Positions 34,476 to 46,592 of a DNA stretch of 64,000 nt are shown one piece after another; position 1 is the stretch's first letter; every line of letters begins with the position of its first letter. The notes beneath the pieces are model-generated. The model did not search any database. It had not been told where the DNA came from and saw nothing but the letters and a program-made list of their open reading frames with translations. The stretch comes from Pycnopodia helianthoides (taxonomy: Eukaryota > Echinodermata > Asteroidea > Forcipulatida > Asteriidae): assembly GCA_032158295.1 (NCBI GenBank), contig CM063254.1, positions 19,110,147-19,174,146 of the forward strand, given 5' to 3'. The position numbers and the translations under genes were made by a program.

Positions 34476-36212
34476 AAATGGGTTAGTCTTCATGCTCTTT
34501 TGTCTCACCAAGAATGAAGGTCTGATCCTCCCACCTTCTTGGCACTTACTCCCTTTTTTAAGACACTGTCATGGTCTTCATTGATGTTCACAACAAATAC
34601 TTTCGCTTTAATCACGGGGGTACAAAACCTGCCAGAGTTACATTAGCATCACCGCTTGCTTGGTCGCAGCTACGTCACACGACAATAAACGCTGAAAGTT
34701 AAACCAATCTGTCAACCTCAGAATAGAAGCAAAACAAACTTGAAAAACCTGTGAACTTACATTGTTTAGATTCAGAGACTGACCCCTAAGGGAACATGCT
34801 GGACTAAGATCAAATTACCTTCCTGTTTCAAGACGCCAGATGACTCTCTCCGCTTACGCCAAAGCTAAAATATCTTTTGGTAGGGCCTACAGTAAGAAAA
34901 TATCTACAATCTTATTAAAAATTTGCAACGTGTTGACAGGAAGGAGTGGGGTTTAAGTGCAGTTTGTTTTTTCACTAAGGGGGGGGGGCTGGCTGACGTC
35001 AGTGATGATGTCCAACACTGCATTCTCCATTATGTGTGTACAATTTCATTCACCACACAAATGGTTAATTATTCAAAGGAACAAAAACAATTGTCAGAAA
35101 TAAAACCACTTGCGTCAATATTGACGTGTACGTTTGTGTTTTTTCTCTCTTCGATTTAATAAAAGTTGTTAGTAAAAGAATGTTAATATAGTGGTAAATT
35201 TGCGTGTCAGGTTTGGCTCTACAAAACTCGCTACCTCAAAATATGATATTATTGAAATGATATCTGGTATCCGTCAAAGAGAAAGGGCCTTGCACAAAAT
35301 GTTTATTTTTAGTTTACATTTCTATTTATTTTGTATATTTGTTATTATTTGTTATGCTCTTTTTGTGTGGAGTTTAATGCGACCTCATTTATTTCAAGTC
35401 ATCACAAAAAATTATCAACACTATGATCCCCCAAAAAACTAATGATTCCTTCTTAAATCTGCTATTATTAGTTATCTATTTATTTTTTTTATATTATTAT
35501 TATTCACGGTTATATTGCTTACATATTCATTTACTTTTAGTAGTATATATTTATTTTATTTTGTGTGGGGAAGTAAAATTTAACTTTACCGTCTCACGAA
35601 ATTCTTTCTCCTCCCCTCTCCGTACTTTGCCCTCACTCAAAAATAAGCCCCTGCATGGATAAATCTTAAAGATTAATGCGAAATTTCCTGTGGTTTTCTG
35701 AAGAAAATGTCTCTAAATCTCTCCAGCTCAATCCACTCCAGGTGGATCATATAAAGGTAATGATGCCACTTACCGATAATCGAGTCAAACTTTACAATGT
35801 GGCAAACCCGAAGGCACGCTGCTTCGACACAAGAGAGAGCAAAAACAAGTATACGATTGTACATTAAAATGAAAAGGTAATTCAAGAAGTTTTGAATTAA
35901 TCTCAGCTGTCTGAAATTTTAAACAAAGAAGAAGCACCTTTGGATTTAAAAGGATATAAATCCATACTCACCAACGAGCAATCACTTCTTAATCCAAAGT
36001 CTTGCAGTAGCTCCAAGGTGAGGTCTGCATTCACTCATGGGACCCTCGAGGGAAAGCAAATTACGGCTTGACCTAAACCCATCCTGTTTTCTGGAAGTCT
36101 TGAGGGTGAGAATGGGATGTGAAGTATCTGTGCGAGTCTTAAGGTGAACGAACACAGAATCTTTATGTACATCAGCTGGCCGGCCTCTGTTATTCCACCA
36201 CCCAAAACAATG

Positions 36213-36280
36213 GGCCGTTTTCGAAACCGTGGTTGTGGCTTTTGGCTCCGGTTTCAGCTCCGTCCGTCTGTCTGTGGTGA
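36213..36280 (+). mobile_element. half copy of the foldback element at 32263
   Basis: GGCCGTTTTCGAAACCGTGG, then GTGGCTTTTGGCTCCG; only the left arm is present. Confidence 0.6.
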
Positions 36281-36399
36281 AGTCCATTCTCCGTTGATAT
36301 CCTATTTTTGGCATGTCTGTGATATACGTTTGGGTGCCTGTTTATAATGGTGTGCTTTGAACATTGGAATATCTTGAAGTTGCAAGTTGGGATAGACTT

Positions 36400-36650
36400 A
36401 CTTGCAAAATTCATGGGTCACATCTGACCCGGTTCTGGCCCCTGAGGGCCTGGTCCTTTTTTCTGGGTCAGTTTGGCTCGCATGTGTGCCAATGTGACCC
36501 ATATAAGTTGTTGTAAAATCTGGACTTTTGACACAGATTTTGGGTCACCTTGTAACGGGTATCGGGTCAAACTGACCCTGGTTCAGGCCCCCTGGAGGAG
36601 GGGGGGGGCACCGGAATCTGGGTCAATTCTGACACGGACTATTTTTAGAG
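36400..36650. repeat. GGGTCA/TGACCC-rich segment
   Basis: About nine copies of GGGTCA or TGACCC in 250 bp, in both orientations, among CCTGGTTCAGGCCC and CCCTGAGGGCCTGG words; partly self-complementary. GGGTCA is also a nuclear-receptor half-site, but the irregular spacing and flanks suggest a repeat rather than a response element. Confidence 0.45.
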
Positions 36651-37043
36651 TGTCACATTACGATGGTCTTGAAGCACGATGTTCTTGTTTAAAAGTGTCT
36701 ACTTAAAAACACGTAGGATCTGAAGGGACAGTGTTTAATAACTCATACGTAAATGTTTTGACATTTTATTTGACATTTAGGATTAATGTACGTAAGACTT
36801 CCCGTTGTCAAAACGTTGATGAAGTTGTCTGTTTTTTATTGGAAAACCGTTGCGCAGCTGTGTTGTGATGGAGCTGCACATCCGAAGTTTGTAAAGTTGT
36901 TAGTACAAATTGCGCCATTTTTTACTCACTGTCTCCTTACAGGGGCCACTGCCACAAAACACCGTGGGGCAAACCCCGTCTTGTTTGTAGCGATAAGTGC
37001 AACTGTAATGGGTTATTTTACGTGCATTACACACGGGACTGAC

Positions 37044-37433
37044 TTAAAGACACTGGACACCTTTGGTAATTGTCACAAAGACCAGTCTTCTCACTTGGTG
37101 TATCTCAACATATGCACAACATAACAAACCTGTGAAAATTTGAACTCAATTGGTTGTCGAAGTTGCGAGATAATAATGGAAGAAAAACACCCTTGTCACA
37201 CGAAGTTGTGTGCTTTCAGATGCTTGATTTCGAGACCTCACGCGTGAGGTCTCAAAATCAATTCAAATATTTTACTGAGAAATTACTTTTTTCTCAAAAA
37301 CTACGTTACTTCAGAGGGAGCCGTTTCTAACAATGTTTTATACTATCAACAGCTCTTCATTGCTCGTTACCAAGTAAGTTTTTATGCTAACAATTATTTT
37401 TGAGTAATTACCAATAGTGTCCAGTGCCTTTAA
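37044..37433 (+). mobile_element. TTAA MITE family D, copy 1
   Basis: Ends TTAAAGACACTGGACACCTT and CCAATAGTGTCCAGTGCC + TTTAA. Perfect central palindrome at 37232-37253 with arms GAGACCTCACG / CGTGAGGTCTC, extended to 37224-37260 by TGATTT. This is the element whose consensus I associate with sea-star genomes. Confidence 0.93.
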
Positions 37434-37803
37434 GGCATTGTATACTTTTGGCAATTGTCAAAGACCAGTTATCCTCACTTAGTATATCCCAAAATATGCA
37501 TTTTAAAAAAAAAAACTGTGAAAATTTTGGCTTAATTGGTCATCAAAGTTGCAGGAAAAGAATGGGAGAAAGAACACATTGTTGCATGTGTGCTTTCAAA
37601 TTCCTGGAAAGGCTTCATGCCTGAAGCCCAGATTCAAATTTTGGGTGAAATTTTACCTCTTTCTTTATAACTACATTACTTCAGAGGGGGTCGTTTCTAA
37701 CAACGTTTTATACTATCAACAGCTCTCCAGTGCTCTTTACCGAGTAAAGTTTTTATGGTAAATAATTTTTGGAGTAATTACCGAAGGTGGACACTGCCTT
37801 TAA
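37430..37803 (+). mobile_element. TTAA MITE family D, copy 2, joined to copy 1
   Basis: Begins at the TTAA that ends copy 1: TTAAGGCATTGTATACTTTT, right end CCGAAGGTGGACACTGCC + TTTAA. Same orientation and body as copy 1 but clearly diverged and without the CACGCGTG hairpin, so not a recent tandem duplication. Confidence 0.92.
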
Positions 37804-37975
37804 GTATTTTACGTCCCATCCGAAGGACAAAGCAATAATGATTATTCAAAGTGTCTTGCTTAAGTGTTAGACCGGAACTCAAACCACACTCTGCTGAGTC
37901 AGAAACACCAGGGCTCGAGTCCGGTCATGCGCTTGACTGCTCGGCCACGTCACGCCGGCATTGTACTTCAAAAAA
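37803..37975 (-). mobile_element. tRNA-derived SINE, second family, copy 2
   Basis: On the minus strand: ACGTGGCCGAGCAGTCAAGC (A box), GGACTCGAGCCCTGGTGTTT, TCTGACTCAGCAGAGTGTG and TTGTCCTTCGGATGGGACGT. Same order as 24170 and 49335. Abuts the MITE end at 37803. Confidence 0.8.
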
Positions 37976-38558
37976 AAACAAGGGAATGCAAAGTAGTGGT
38001 TTACTATGAGACAACAGAAGGTTTCGAGTTGAGAGTAAATCGTTTAAGGTACACGATCATGTCATATCCACCAGATGAAACTTTTGTCAAACTTGAATGT
38101 TTTCAACGGAAAATGATGTTGAGGGTTCTAACAGTTTTACCGCAGTTCATTATTCTTTGCCGCTTGGAACAGTCGTCAGGGTATCAAATTTCATTGCACT
38201 TTGTGAGAGCTTTTTTAAGGAAACGTAATGGGACGTATGAATCTCCTACACAGGATGCCTGCTGCCATGTATGAAATTAGAGCGCTAATTACAAACCACC
38301 GATACCCAGCCAAAATAGTCACCGAGGTCAACCTCAAAGGTGACTAGAAAGTGCAGTTTGACCCGCCGTGAAAGAGCTGCCAGGATGCGGACCATCGACG
38401 GGATTACGTCAGAACATGGAAAAATAATCCGTGTGGTAGAAAATATCAGCTGGTGTCAATTGATAACTCCTCTAGTTGGCGCAGTGAAAGATGAACTTGG
38501 GGCTGAAGAACGCTCTCCGTTAACCTTGTCAAAACGTCAGTGTGGAAAAAAGGGAGGC

Positions 38559-38819
38559 ATATAACCGGCCAGACGTATGAAGCTCAACCACGAACGACAA
38601 CCATGCACGGTCTATGGTAGGCACTGGTTCCGTTTCTCAGCTGGTAACCCTAATTTGTTTAACCTACCCTAACCCTTTATAAACCCTTCCCTAACCCTAC
38701 CCTACCCCTACCCTACCCTATCTACCCCTACCCCTACCCCTACAGCTACCATAGAACGTGCACGATGGTTGTGGTTCGGGGTTTAGCTTCATATGTTTGT
38801 TTGGTTATATATCTCAAAA
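38559..38819. mobile_element. foldback element with a CCCTA-repeat core
   Basis: Terminal arms of about 60 bp pair: ATATAACCGGCCAGACGTAT...GAAGCT...CCACGAACGACAACCAT...TCTATGGTAG on the left, and the inverted partner CTACCATAGAACGTGCACGA...TTGTGGTTCGGGGTTTAGCT...TGGTTATAT on the right. Between them (about 38645-38745) lies an imperfect (CCCTA)n / CCCTAA run of about 100 bp. Confidence 0.85.
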
Positions 38820-38829
38820 AAGTCAAGAG

Positions 38830-39280
38830 TTACAGACCCTGATGTAACCTTTGTTTACGGACAGAATTACCTTGCACATGCCAGGGCCTTTTCTGGCAGG
38901 CAAGATACTACACTGGTTATATTGGACATTTTACATTTTGTAATAGAACTTCAACATAAATTCAAAGGAAGGTAGTGGTAGCACTTAAAAACTAACTAGT
39001 TACACAAAAAAACTGCATGAGCTTTCTTAGCAACAACTACTTCATTTTGTTGCTACGGAAGCTCACGCAGTATTTTACGTAATTAGTTAGTCTTTAAGTG
39101 ATACACTACCTTCCTTGTTTTATCTATCAGACTAAAACGGCTATTTTTTAACATAAATTCCAGAGTTAGAAATAGTAACAGCTTAACCAGTTTTGAGATG
39201 CATTCCCCTTTCTTCATATATCGAGAGTTGATAAAATTCGTACAGTGCAATCTCCAGAAAAGGGCGAGATGTTACGTTAT
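38830..39280 (+). repeat. dispersed repeat family J, copy 2, interrupted
   Basis: Matches 2040-2400: CCTGATGTAACCTTTGTTTA, TACTACACTGGTTATATTGG, ATGCATTCCCCTTTCTTCAT, GTACAGTGCAATCTCCAG. Interrupted by the hairpin element at 38965-39116; AACATAAATTC occurs on both sides of the inserted segment (38953 and about 39151). Confidence 0.75.
38965..39116. mobile_element. 152-bp hairpin MITE inside family J copy 2
   Basis: Almost the whole element pairs with itself: left AAGGAAGGTAGTGGTAGCAC...TTAAAAACTAACTAGTTAC...TGAGCTTTCTTAGCAACAAC, right GTTGCTACGGAAGCTCACGC...ACGTAATTAGTTAG...CACTACCTTCCTT, with a loop of about 15 bases near 39045. Confidence 0.9.
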
Positions 39281-40049
39281 CTGCCATTGAGTGTACACAA
39301 TGGAACTAGACCCAGCGAATAATAACCGCTCTTCGTTCAGCAGCTTTCTTCTGTACTGCCAGTAGCTTGACAAGCGTCCAAGATTCAAGTTTAGAGTTGA
39401 GAGATTAGGCTGAGAGGATGAAGAGGTCGTATATCTTACAGTCAGATTGTTTTCTTCTTTTCTTCAAGTCCTTCTTGAGTTATAATAACAAACGATACTG
39501 AAACAAACACTTCCATCAAACTGAAGTTCAAGGGATCATTTCTGATTTGTTTGTGTGTGGAATTAAGCTGTCATCTTTTTGGCCGTCTTAAGGAGATGAG
39601 CTCACCACCGTAAGAGCAATTGTGGAGTAATTCATCAGGTTATAGTTAAGACGGTTGTCTTGATAAACTCAAGTTGTTGACGACTGTTGGAAACATGTTT
39701 AATCGATGACATCAATGTTAATTTTTTTTGTGACTTCTCAATTGTTTAATCGGTGTTGAAAATAAGAAGTAAGTGTCCGTACACTCCGGAAATGTTTTTC
39801 TACTGTAGCAATTTTCTTTGCCGAAGCCAGTGCTTTTCTACTTGTCGTGTTTTCTTTGTTCAGCACAAAATTAACTTTAAAATTGACCCTAGTAAGTTTC
39901 CCTTGTTTTTTAAATATCACTTCATTTGTGGCTTTAAAGGTGCTATCAACTCGTGTTGGTTCCTGAGGTGAAGCAAGTTATATCCATTGACATACTTGTT
40001 GGTCCAACTATTGTGGCCAAGAACTAATGAACGAGAGTGTACGAGCATT

Positions 40050-40370
40050 TTATAGACCAAGTATGATGTAACCCTTGTTTACAAAAAAAGTGACCTGTAC
40101 GTTCCAGGTCATTTCCTGCAGGCGAGATACTACGCTGGTCATAATGAGAAATTTTTCATTTTCAGGTCATAATTACATTTTAAGAGTTATAAAAAACAAC
40201 ATCTGGAGATGTTGCCCCCCTTTCTTTATATCAAAAGTTGCGATCTCCGTAGCGATGGGTTTGTGTGTTTCCAATTGGGCTGTGCACAAATCGTGCCTAA
40301 CACCAGGAAGTCCAGTCTCTGTGGCTCTTTTGTACACACGTGATGTCACATGTCACATGGTCTTATGGTT
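40050..40370 (+). repeat. dispersed repeat family J, copy 3
   Basis: GTAACCCTTGTTTACAAAAA, TACTACGCTGGTCATAATG, TTTCTTTATATCAAAAGTTG, CAGGAAGTCCAGTCTCTGTG, GGCTCTTTTGTACACACG, ending near GTCACATGGTCTTATGG. Collinear with 2082-2400. Confidence 0.75.
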
Positions 40371-41459
40371 TGAGAGAAAAACACGCGAGAACTTGGTTTG
40401 GTGAGCCACAGTTTACTATAGCTCGAAATACTGGCTCCTGTAAGTAATTGACTCCCAGGATCCGCGATTGTCTCTTCAGAGAGCGGCCACCACACTCGGA
40501 CGAGTCTGTTGTGGGGTCCAGCGTTGAGCTCTGTCTATTGGTCTCAAGAGAGTGTGGAAGATCAATGTGTTGATCGTAATGTTTGCCCTCTTTGGCGTTC
40601 CATACAGGAGGTGTTTACAGATTTGAGGTGTTACCTTCATCATCATCAGCTACGATGGACAGTGAGTTGCCGTTCGTTATCGTCAATACAAGTCCGAAAG
40701 CTGACGCTTCACGTGTAAATGACTGGCCATCAGGGCAAGTAAGTGGAGCCAAATGGTCGGACACGTCTCATTCATCTGGCTCTCGCTGCCAACAAAGGCC
40801 TTGACTTCCTTTATGGGAATCGTCGTAACTTCCGGCCATTAGGGTGGTCAGTGACAGTGGTCATTAGGACCGTACCCCCAGCGTACAAAGGATGTCAGTT
40901 GTGTGTTGAGGGGCAGTGTCATGGCGATCTTCGAATGCGATAACCAGACAGTGGGGTTAGGTGTCCTCACGGGCTTGCCAATGATTGGGTCATTTTCATA
41001 ATAGCTCCATGGTCAGGTTGATAACAAAAACGACAACAGTGTGTTGACGCCATCGTGATGTCACATTATAAACTGCCTTTGGACTGGATGAGGTCATTTG
41101 CGTTGATTAAGGTTCAACGGTATTAACGTGGCGCCCTTTGCAACCGAAGGTACAAAAACAGACATTGTTGTGGGTCTCATCATGGTAAAAAAGACTCCAG
41201 TCTTGGTCTCATTTTGTTGGTAGAGAAAATTAGGCCCCCATAGTCAATTAGAGTCTAATGATGTTTTCTCCCAATGTGGTTGTGACGGCACTGGGGTTCC
41301 TATGGACACTCTACTATATAACCCCCCCCCCCCTCCGTGCTAGACCTAGACATTATTCTGGGATTCTTCTAAAGATCCAACTGCTTCAAATCCTCAAAAA
41401 ACCAATCCCTTGGTTTGCCTTATTTTGACGGATACAGCGAATCAACCAAACCAACAGGT

Positions 41460-41942
41460 ACTTTCATAGACCAACAGTTTATATGCAGTATTCCTTTATA
41501 CTGAGACACTTTCCAGGGCCCAAAGGTTTACATGATGATGCTGTTGGATTCTAGTGGAACCAGAAAGACTTAGACAAATCTAGTGAATCCAGCGGAATGT
41601 CCGAAGTGGCCACGGCTGTTGCCGAGGATGTTGCTACGGACGTCCTCTTTTATAATCATGTGACTATACTAAAACCTGGCACAGTACATGTACTTGTAAA
41701 CACAGCATGGCGTCCATCTTGGCAACTAGATTTGTTTTTTTAACTATACTCGGTTTCCCGAGATGCATTGTGGTAATTTTTTTAAGATGGCGATTGTGCG
41801 TATGGGCTATGTACAAATACGGCCTAACATTCAGCTGGATTGACTAGATTTGTCACAGTCTCTCTGGATCCACGAGAATCCAACAGCATCAGCCTTTGGG
41901 CTCTGTAAGTTGTCTCAGAACTGCACATGTCTCTATGAAAGT
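41460..41942. mobile_element. foldback element with ~120-bp inverted arms
   Basis: Left arm ACTTTCATAGA...CTGAGACA...GGGCCCAAAGG...GATGCTGTTGGATTCTAGTG...GACAAATCTAGTGAATCC; the right arm (41822-41942) is its inverted copy, e.g. GGATTGACTAGATTTGTCAC and CCAACAGCATCAGCCTTTGG, ending TCTATGAAAGT. The 210-bp centre has no coding frame. Confidence 0.85.
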
Positions 41943-42429
41943 ATAGTTTTTTTTTAGCTGTCATTCAGTAGATAGAAGGATGGATGTAGAATTACCTCCA
42001 TGCTAGAAGGCGGGACTGCAATTCAGTTATATCACAATCAGCTGACAGTTCTCATTATTACTCATGTTTCAAATAAGTGTCTGAGGACCCTCTCACAAAG
42101 TGGCACCAGGTGTGGCAAGTGAGCTGACAACTAAAGGTGCAACAGATATGACACATGTCAGCGCACTGACCTACAACTGTGTGGCTAACGTCGGGGGAGT
42201 TAACGCAGTGCCTCTGGCGCGGATCTACTCTCCTCAAGGAAAACGTCCCAAGGCTGTCGTCTTATGTGCTTAATTGCCTGTATAGATAATCAGGTACATG
42301 ACATCTTGGCCCAAGGCAGTGGTAACCATGTGCCTGGATATCATTGGCCTGTTATGTATGATTTGGGGTTCCTCAACATCCTGGGCCGAGAGGGTGGACG
42401 TCCTTTTCGCTTTTGACTACAGCAAATGA

Positions 42430-43400
42430 ACCACGACATTGTCAGTGTTATCATAGCGCTATGGCGGGATGGTTAGACGTTGGGCCAAAGGCTATAGGTC
42501 CAAGTGCATTGACACTGTGGATTAAAAAACACCACACCCTAAAGCTAAGATAAGTTAATCGTGGTTAACTTCACCCAGATGCCCCCCGAAGCTGCAGCAA
42601 AAGGACCGAACGACTGTCAGTGTTATCATAGTGTTATAGTGTTATGGTTGGATCATAGAGAAACGACGTTGAACCGTTACATGACAATTGTGCCAAAAGC
42701 TACGTCAAATGTGCATAGTTGGTGTGGTGGTTTACAACACCACAGCCTAAGGCTGTGTCAATTTTCACCCACATGCGAACCTCAGAAATTGCCAGTGTTA
42801 TCATGGTGTTATGGGACCGTGTACGTGACACGGTGCCGAAGGCTATACGTCCAATGTGCATTGACGGTGTGGTGACCGTGGTTTAAGACACCACACCCTA
42901 AGGTTGTATCAAACTCACCCACATGCCCAAAGCTGCAGCAAAGGGACCCATGTCAGTGCTATCGTGGTGTTATGATAGGATCATTTTGCCAACGGCTGCA
43001 CGTCCAATGTGCATACACGGTGTGGTTTAAAACACACACCCTACTAAGGCTGTGTCAAATTCACCCACATGCCCGAAGCATCCGAGCCTAGAAATTGTCA
43101 GTGTTAATACCAGTATCGTTGTGTATAGTGAGACCGTTACATGACACTGTGTCAAAGGCTATACGTCCAATGGGCACAGACGGTGTAATTTAGAACACCA
43201 CACCCTAAGGTTGTATCAAGTTCAGCCCACGTGCATTTAGAGCCGTAGCAAAAGGACCTATAAATTGTCAGCGCTATCGTGGTGTTATGGTGGGACCGTT
43301 CAACATGACATTGTACCCAAAGCTACTGAGGCTGTTTCAAATCAAAGAGCGAGGACTCGTCAAATTTACCCAAATGCCCGAAGATTCGGCAAATTGAATA
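42430..43400 (+). repeat. ~165-bp tandem repeat, six diverged copies
   Basis: GTCAGTGTTATCATNGTGTT recurs at about 42439, 42616, 42790, 42952, 43097 and 43268, each followed by a CCAAAGGCTATACGTCCAAT block, CATTGACGGTGTGGTTTA, CACCACACCCTAAGGCTGTG, then ACCCACATGCCCGAAGC and GCAGCAAAAGGACC. Spacing varies from 145 to 177 bp. An open frame at 42561-42875 is a by-product. Confidence 0.9.
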
Positions 43401-44004
43401 TGGTGGGATCTTTAGGGGAATAAACTAAATGCTACTTGTAAAACTAACCTCCATTTCGGTTTTCCCCCCGTCTTGATCCCGTTTCCAAATAACGGTTACA
43501 GATACTGATAATAAAAGGGGGCCAGACTGTTCTTTGCTTACTGGCCTCGAAATGGTTACACATATTTCAAAATGGGTAAAAACAAATAACGATCGCATGC
43601 TTCAGGTATACGCATAGATCTACAGTGAAGATTCGGTGACGTCATGATTCATTGTTAAGGACATGTCACACAGGGCAATGTTTTCAGGCAACTTGAAGGC
43701 AACCAGCTGCACTGCATGCAAAAGGAACACTTCGGCAGCACAATATATATTCTTCTCAGCTGTAACTCACTATCCTCAAGAAAATAACGAGTAAAACTAA
43801 ATTAATGTGAATGAATGTTCTAATTGGAGATTGCCTGGAACTGGTAGCCTGTATTAACTGCCTCGTGCGACACGAATTTAACAGTTGCTAAAGCTTGTGT
43901 CATGTGATCAATGACAATTATTGCGTTTACAAACGATCCCAACGTTAGATTTTGGCAGGCAAAAAAAGGAAGCACTTTTGGACAAACCCGGCAAACTTTT
44001 GTTT

Positions 44005-44022
44005 TGTGTGTGTGTGTGTGTG
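44005..44022. repeat. GT microsatellite
   Basis: Uninterrupted (GT)n of about nine units. Confidence 0.9.
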
Positions 44023-45019
44023 AGGTCGATCTGTAGAAATTGTTGTGGGGGTTCATAAGGTACTCATTGATCTGAGTCTGACAATCATGTCTGCATTATT
44101 TTTGCTTTCCTGTTGGCATTATTTTTGCTATCCTGTTTCTAAAACAACCCCTAAGGCACCTTTGGCCCTTCTCCAACCACCTAACATAACAATAAAAATA
44201 GTAAATGGTTGTTGTTTATACTATCAAAACTGCTACTTCATAACAAAAAGTACAAGATCCTGATATAGAACCTCTAGAAATAGAAGGGTTCTGCCACGGT
44301 GAGACCAACCCAAGTTCCCGAAGTTCATGAACTTTGTCGAGTCACCAACCTGGTCGGGATTTGATGTTGGGCGTGGGCCGCACTGTACGCACCGCCTCAC
44401 CATAACATGCAATGTTGTTCGTATTACAACAATATTTACCAGTTCCGCATAATACACATACAGGGTGGTGGCACGGGAGGAAGGAAGAGTGGGCGGAGTT
44501 AATGGAGGATACATCCTTCCAATAAGGGAGGGGGGTCTCCCCCCAATAATCCAGTCGGTTCCTTTCCATTTTTACATCACCTTTGTAGAGGTAAGGGACC
44601 ACAAAATGTAGGCTATACATAATTGTTTTTAAAGGTATTTTAAACAACAGTTTTTCCATGTAGGGTGGCCGACCGTTGAGTAAGTCTAGCAGATTGGTAA
44701 AATATATTGAAGAAAATGCTTTTTGATACAAGCAAGAGATTTGGCACACAGTTATACAGCATGCCTTAAGGAGGATTTCCGGCTATAGGGCCATTGCAAA
44801 ATCGCCCTTGAACAAATAGTGCGGCCTTTTTTTCAAAAGTCCCAATACAATGTGCCCCAAAATTACTATATACTTTGGTGACGTGAGCACTGATGATGAT
44901 GTCATTGTGACGTCACGGAACTGAACTACAGTTGTGGCGTGTCACTGTAACAATTGGTTAAAGTGTAGAAGAGTAATAGAGAAATATTTGACCACCCCTC
45001 ACCCCCACAATGCGAAGGC

Positions 45020-45228
45020 CTTATGGCCCGAAATCCATGAAGCCTTTCTCTGAAAGTACACAATTCTATGCAACAAGGGTTTGTTTTTTTCTTTCCCTAT
45101 TTTCTTGCAACTTCGATGACCAATTGATCCAAAATGTTCACAGGGTTGTTTTTTCATGCACAATGTTGGGATATGCCAAATGAGCGTACTAGTCTTTGAA
45201 AACTACCAAAAGTATACCCCGCCTTTAA
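45020..45228 (-). mobile_element. TTAA MITE family D, copy 4, truncated
   Basis: The right-hand part reads, inverted, as family D: GGCGGGGTATACTTTTGGTA at the TTAA end (45225), then GTCTTTGAAAACTACC and ACTTCGATGACCAATTGA. The other end breaks off near 45020. Confidence 0.7.
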
Positions 45229-45326
45229 AGGCCCTGTACACTATTGGTAAGATCGAAAAACACAAATGTTCACAGATTCACACATAACTTAAATAATTTA
45301 AAGTAAAAAGTGTACAACACCTTTAA
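45225..45326 (+). mobile_element. internally deleted TTAA MITE (family B/chimera type)
   Basis: Starts TTAAAGGCCCTGTACACTAT then GGTAAGATCGAAAAACACAA and TGTTCACAGATTCACACATA, identical for about 70 bp to the nested element at 26998. After AATTTAAAGTAA it jumps to a right end GTGTACAACACC + TTTAA. Shares its left TTAA with copy D4. Confidence 0.8.
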
Positions 45327-45730
45327 GGCATGCTATAGCTGTGTGCCATATCTCATGCAGTGTGTCACAGAGGGCACATTTTCTGCACATTATCTGCTGA
45401 AATGCTCAACCTCTACCCTCCAGTCATAAAAAGAATATTCGTTTCCAATTCCTACCCCCCCCCTTTAAATCCCCAAACAGTCGATCCATTGAATGTTGTT
45501 CCTTTTGACGCGCCGATCCAATCCCCTCATCCACACTTTACCGACACACCGAACCCTCCACACCTGTCCATCGTATATAAAAATCTCATACATAAATCAC
45601 GATCAAAGTATCAATTTAAATCAACTGTTCTTCTCACTTCGTGGATATAGCTGAGAAATAAATTCCATACATGATGTATGTTCTTGTTGTTGTGATGGGG
45701 GGGGGGGGTGAATTACCGCAAGTCAGTCAC

Positions 45731-45908
45731 TATACAGTCAACCCTCGTTATAAACAGCACTGTTCTTATATTTCTAAAGTTCCAAATCTCGTTTCTGCTT
45801 TGCGTTTCTTTGTTTTTCTGTCCTTTTATAACAACCTTCCTGTTATAAAGAGTTAGTTTGGCCAGTTCCAGCGACCACCTTACTGATATAACAACAGTCG
45901 ACTGTATA
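45731..45908. mobile_element. pogo/Tigger-like MITE
   Basis: Starts TATACAGTCAACCCTCGTTA and ends, inverted, TATACAGTCGACTGTTGTTA, flanked by TA. ACAGTCAACCCTCGTTATAA ends are characteristic of pogo/Tigger non-autonomous elements. 178 bp, non-coding. Confidence 0.7.
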
Positions 45909-46334
45909 CGATGAAGACAATGTTCCCACGGTGTGAACCGTCGAGGGAACAGGGAAGGTCATGGGATGTGTGATGATCATTACACATTTTCTGGAGAGCT
46001 TAAAACAACGAGCACGCATCCTGGACGTGTGGGGATGCTGTTAATTTATGCACGATTCATTAAACTCAATCATACCTTCGTGACGGTTCTTAGTTTTTAT
46101 TTCCACCTAAAAAAGTTTCCCCGAACGACATAATCAAAGATTGGTTACGTCTCTGGTTGACGTATTAGAGAACCTATCATTCAACATGTGGCTTTACTGT
46201 ACCTTGTTGAAATGTAAATGAATATCTATAAAACTTAGAATGTTTTACGTGAATTATTTATCGGTCTAACTTCACTTAGATGCATTCAATATTCATCACC
46301 ACATTGAGGCTGTGTTTATCATAATGTATGCATT

Positions 46335-46358
46335 CATTTATTTATTTATTTATTTATA
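46335..46358. repeat. ATTT microsatellite
   Basis: About six ATTT units followed by short TA steps. Confidence 0.85.
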
Positions 46359-46434
46359 TATACATTTTTTGTCATATCCATATCCTGATATGTATGTTGC
46401 TGCTTGCTCTACAGTATGTCAGTTTAAACACCTT

Positions 46435-46592
46435 AGGACCATTCAAAAGCCACTCCAAGTTGCCCAGCTGGCTAGTTGAAATAAGGACCAGTGTTAAAGC
46501 TGGCAGACTATTGAAATGACAAGCTAACTGGTCCTTCTGGCCACACCAGTCATTAACAAAGTTAATGGCGAACCCTGAATATCATGTCTTAC
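46435..46592 (-). repeat. dispersed repeat family H, copy 2
   Basis: Its reverse complement reads ATTCAGGGTTCGCCATTAAC, GGCCAGAAGGACCAGTTAGC, then CCAGCTTTAACACTGGTCC, collinear with the first part of 23465-23710. Confidence 0.6.

Noticed and set aside
36400..36650. Nuclear-receptor response elements (GGGTCA half-sites)
   Set aside because: Half-sites occur in irregular spacing within a self-complementary repetitive segment.
43728..43748. U6 snRNA 5' stem-loop (CTTCGGCAGCACA)
   Set aside because: Only 13 bases match; the 5' side of the stem and the rest of U6 are absent.
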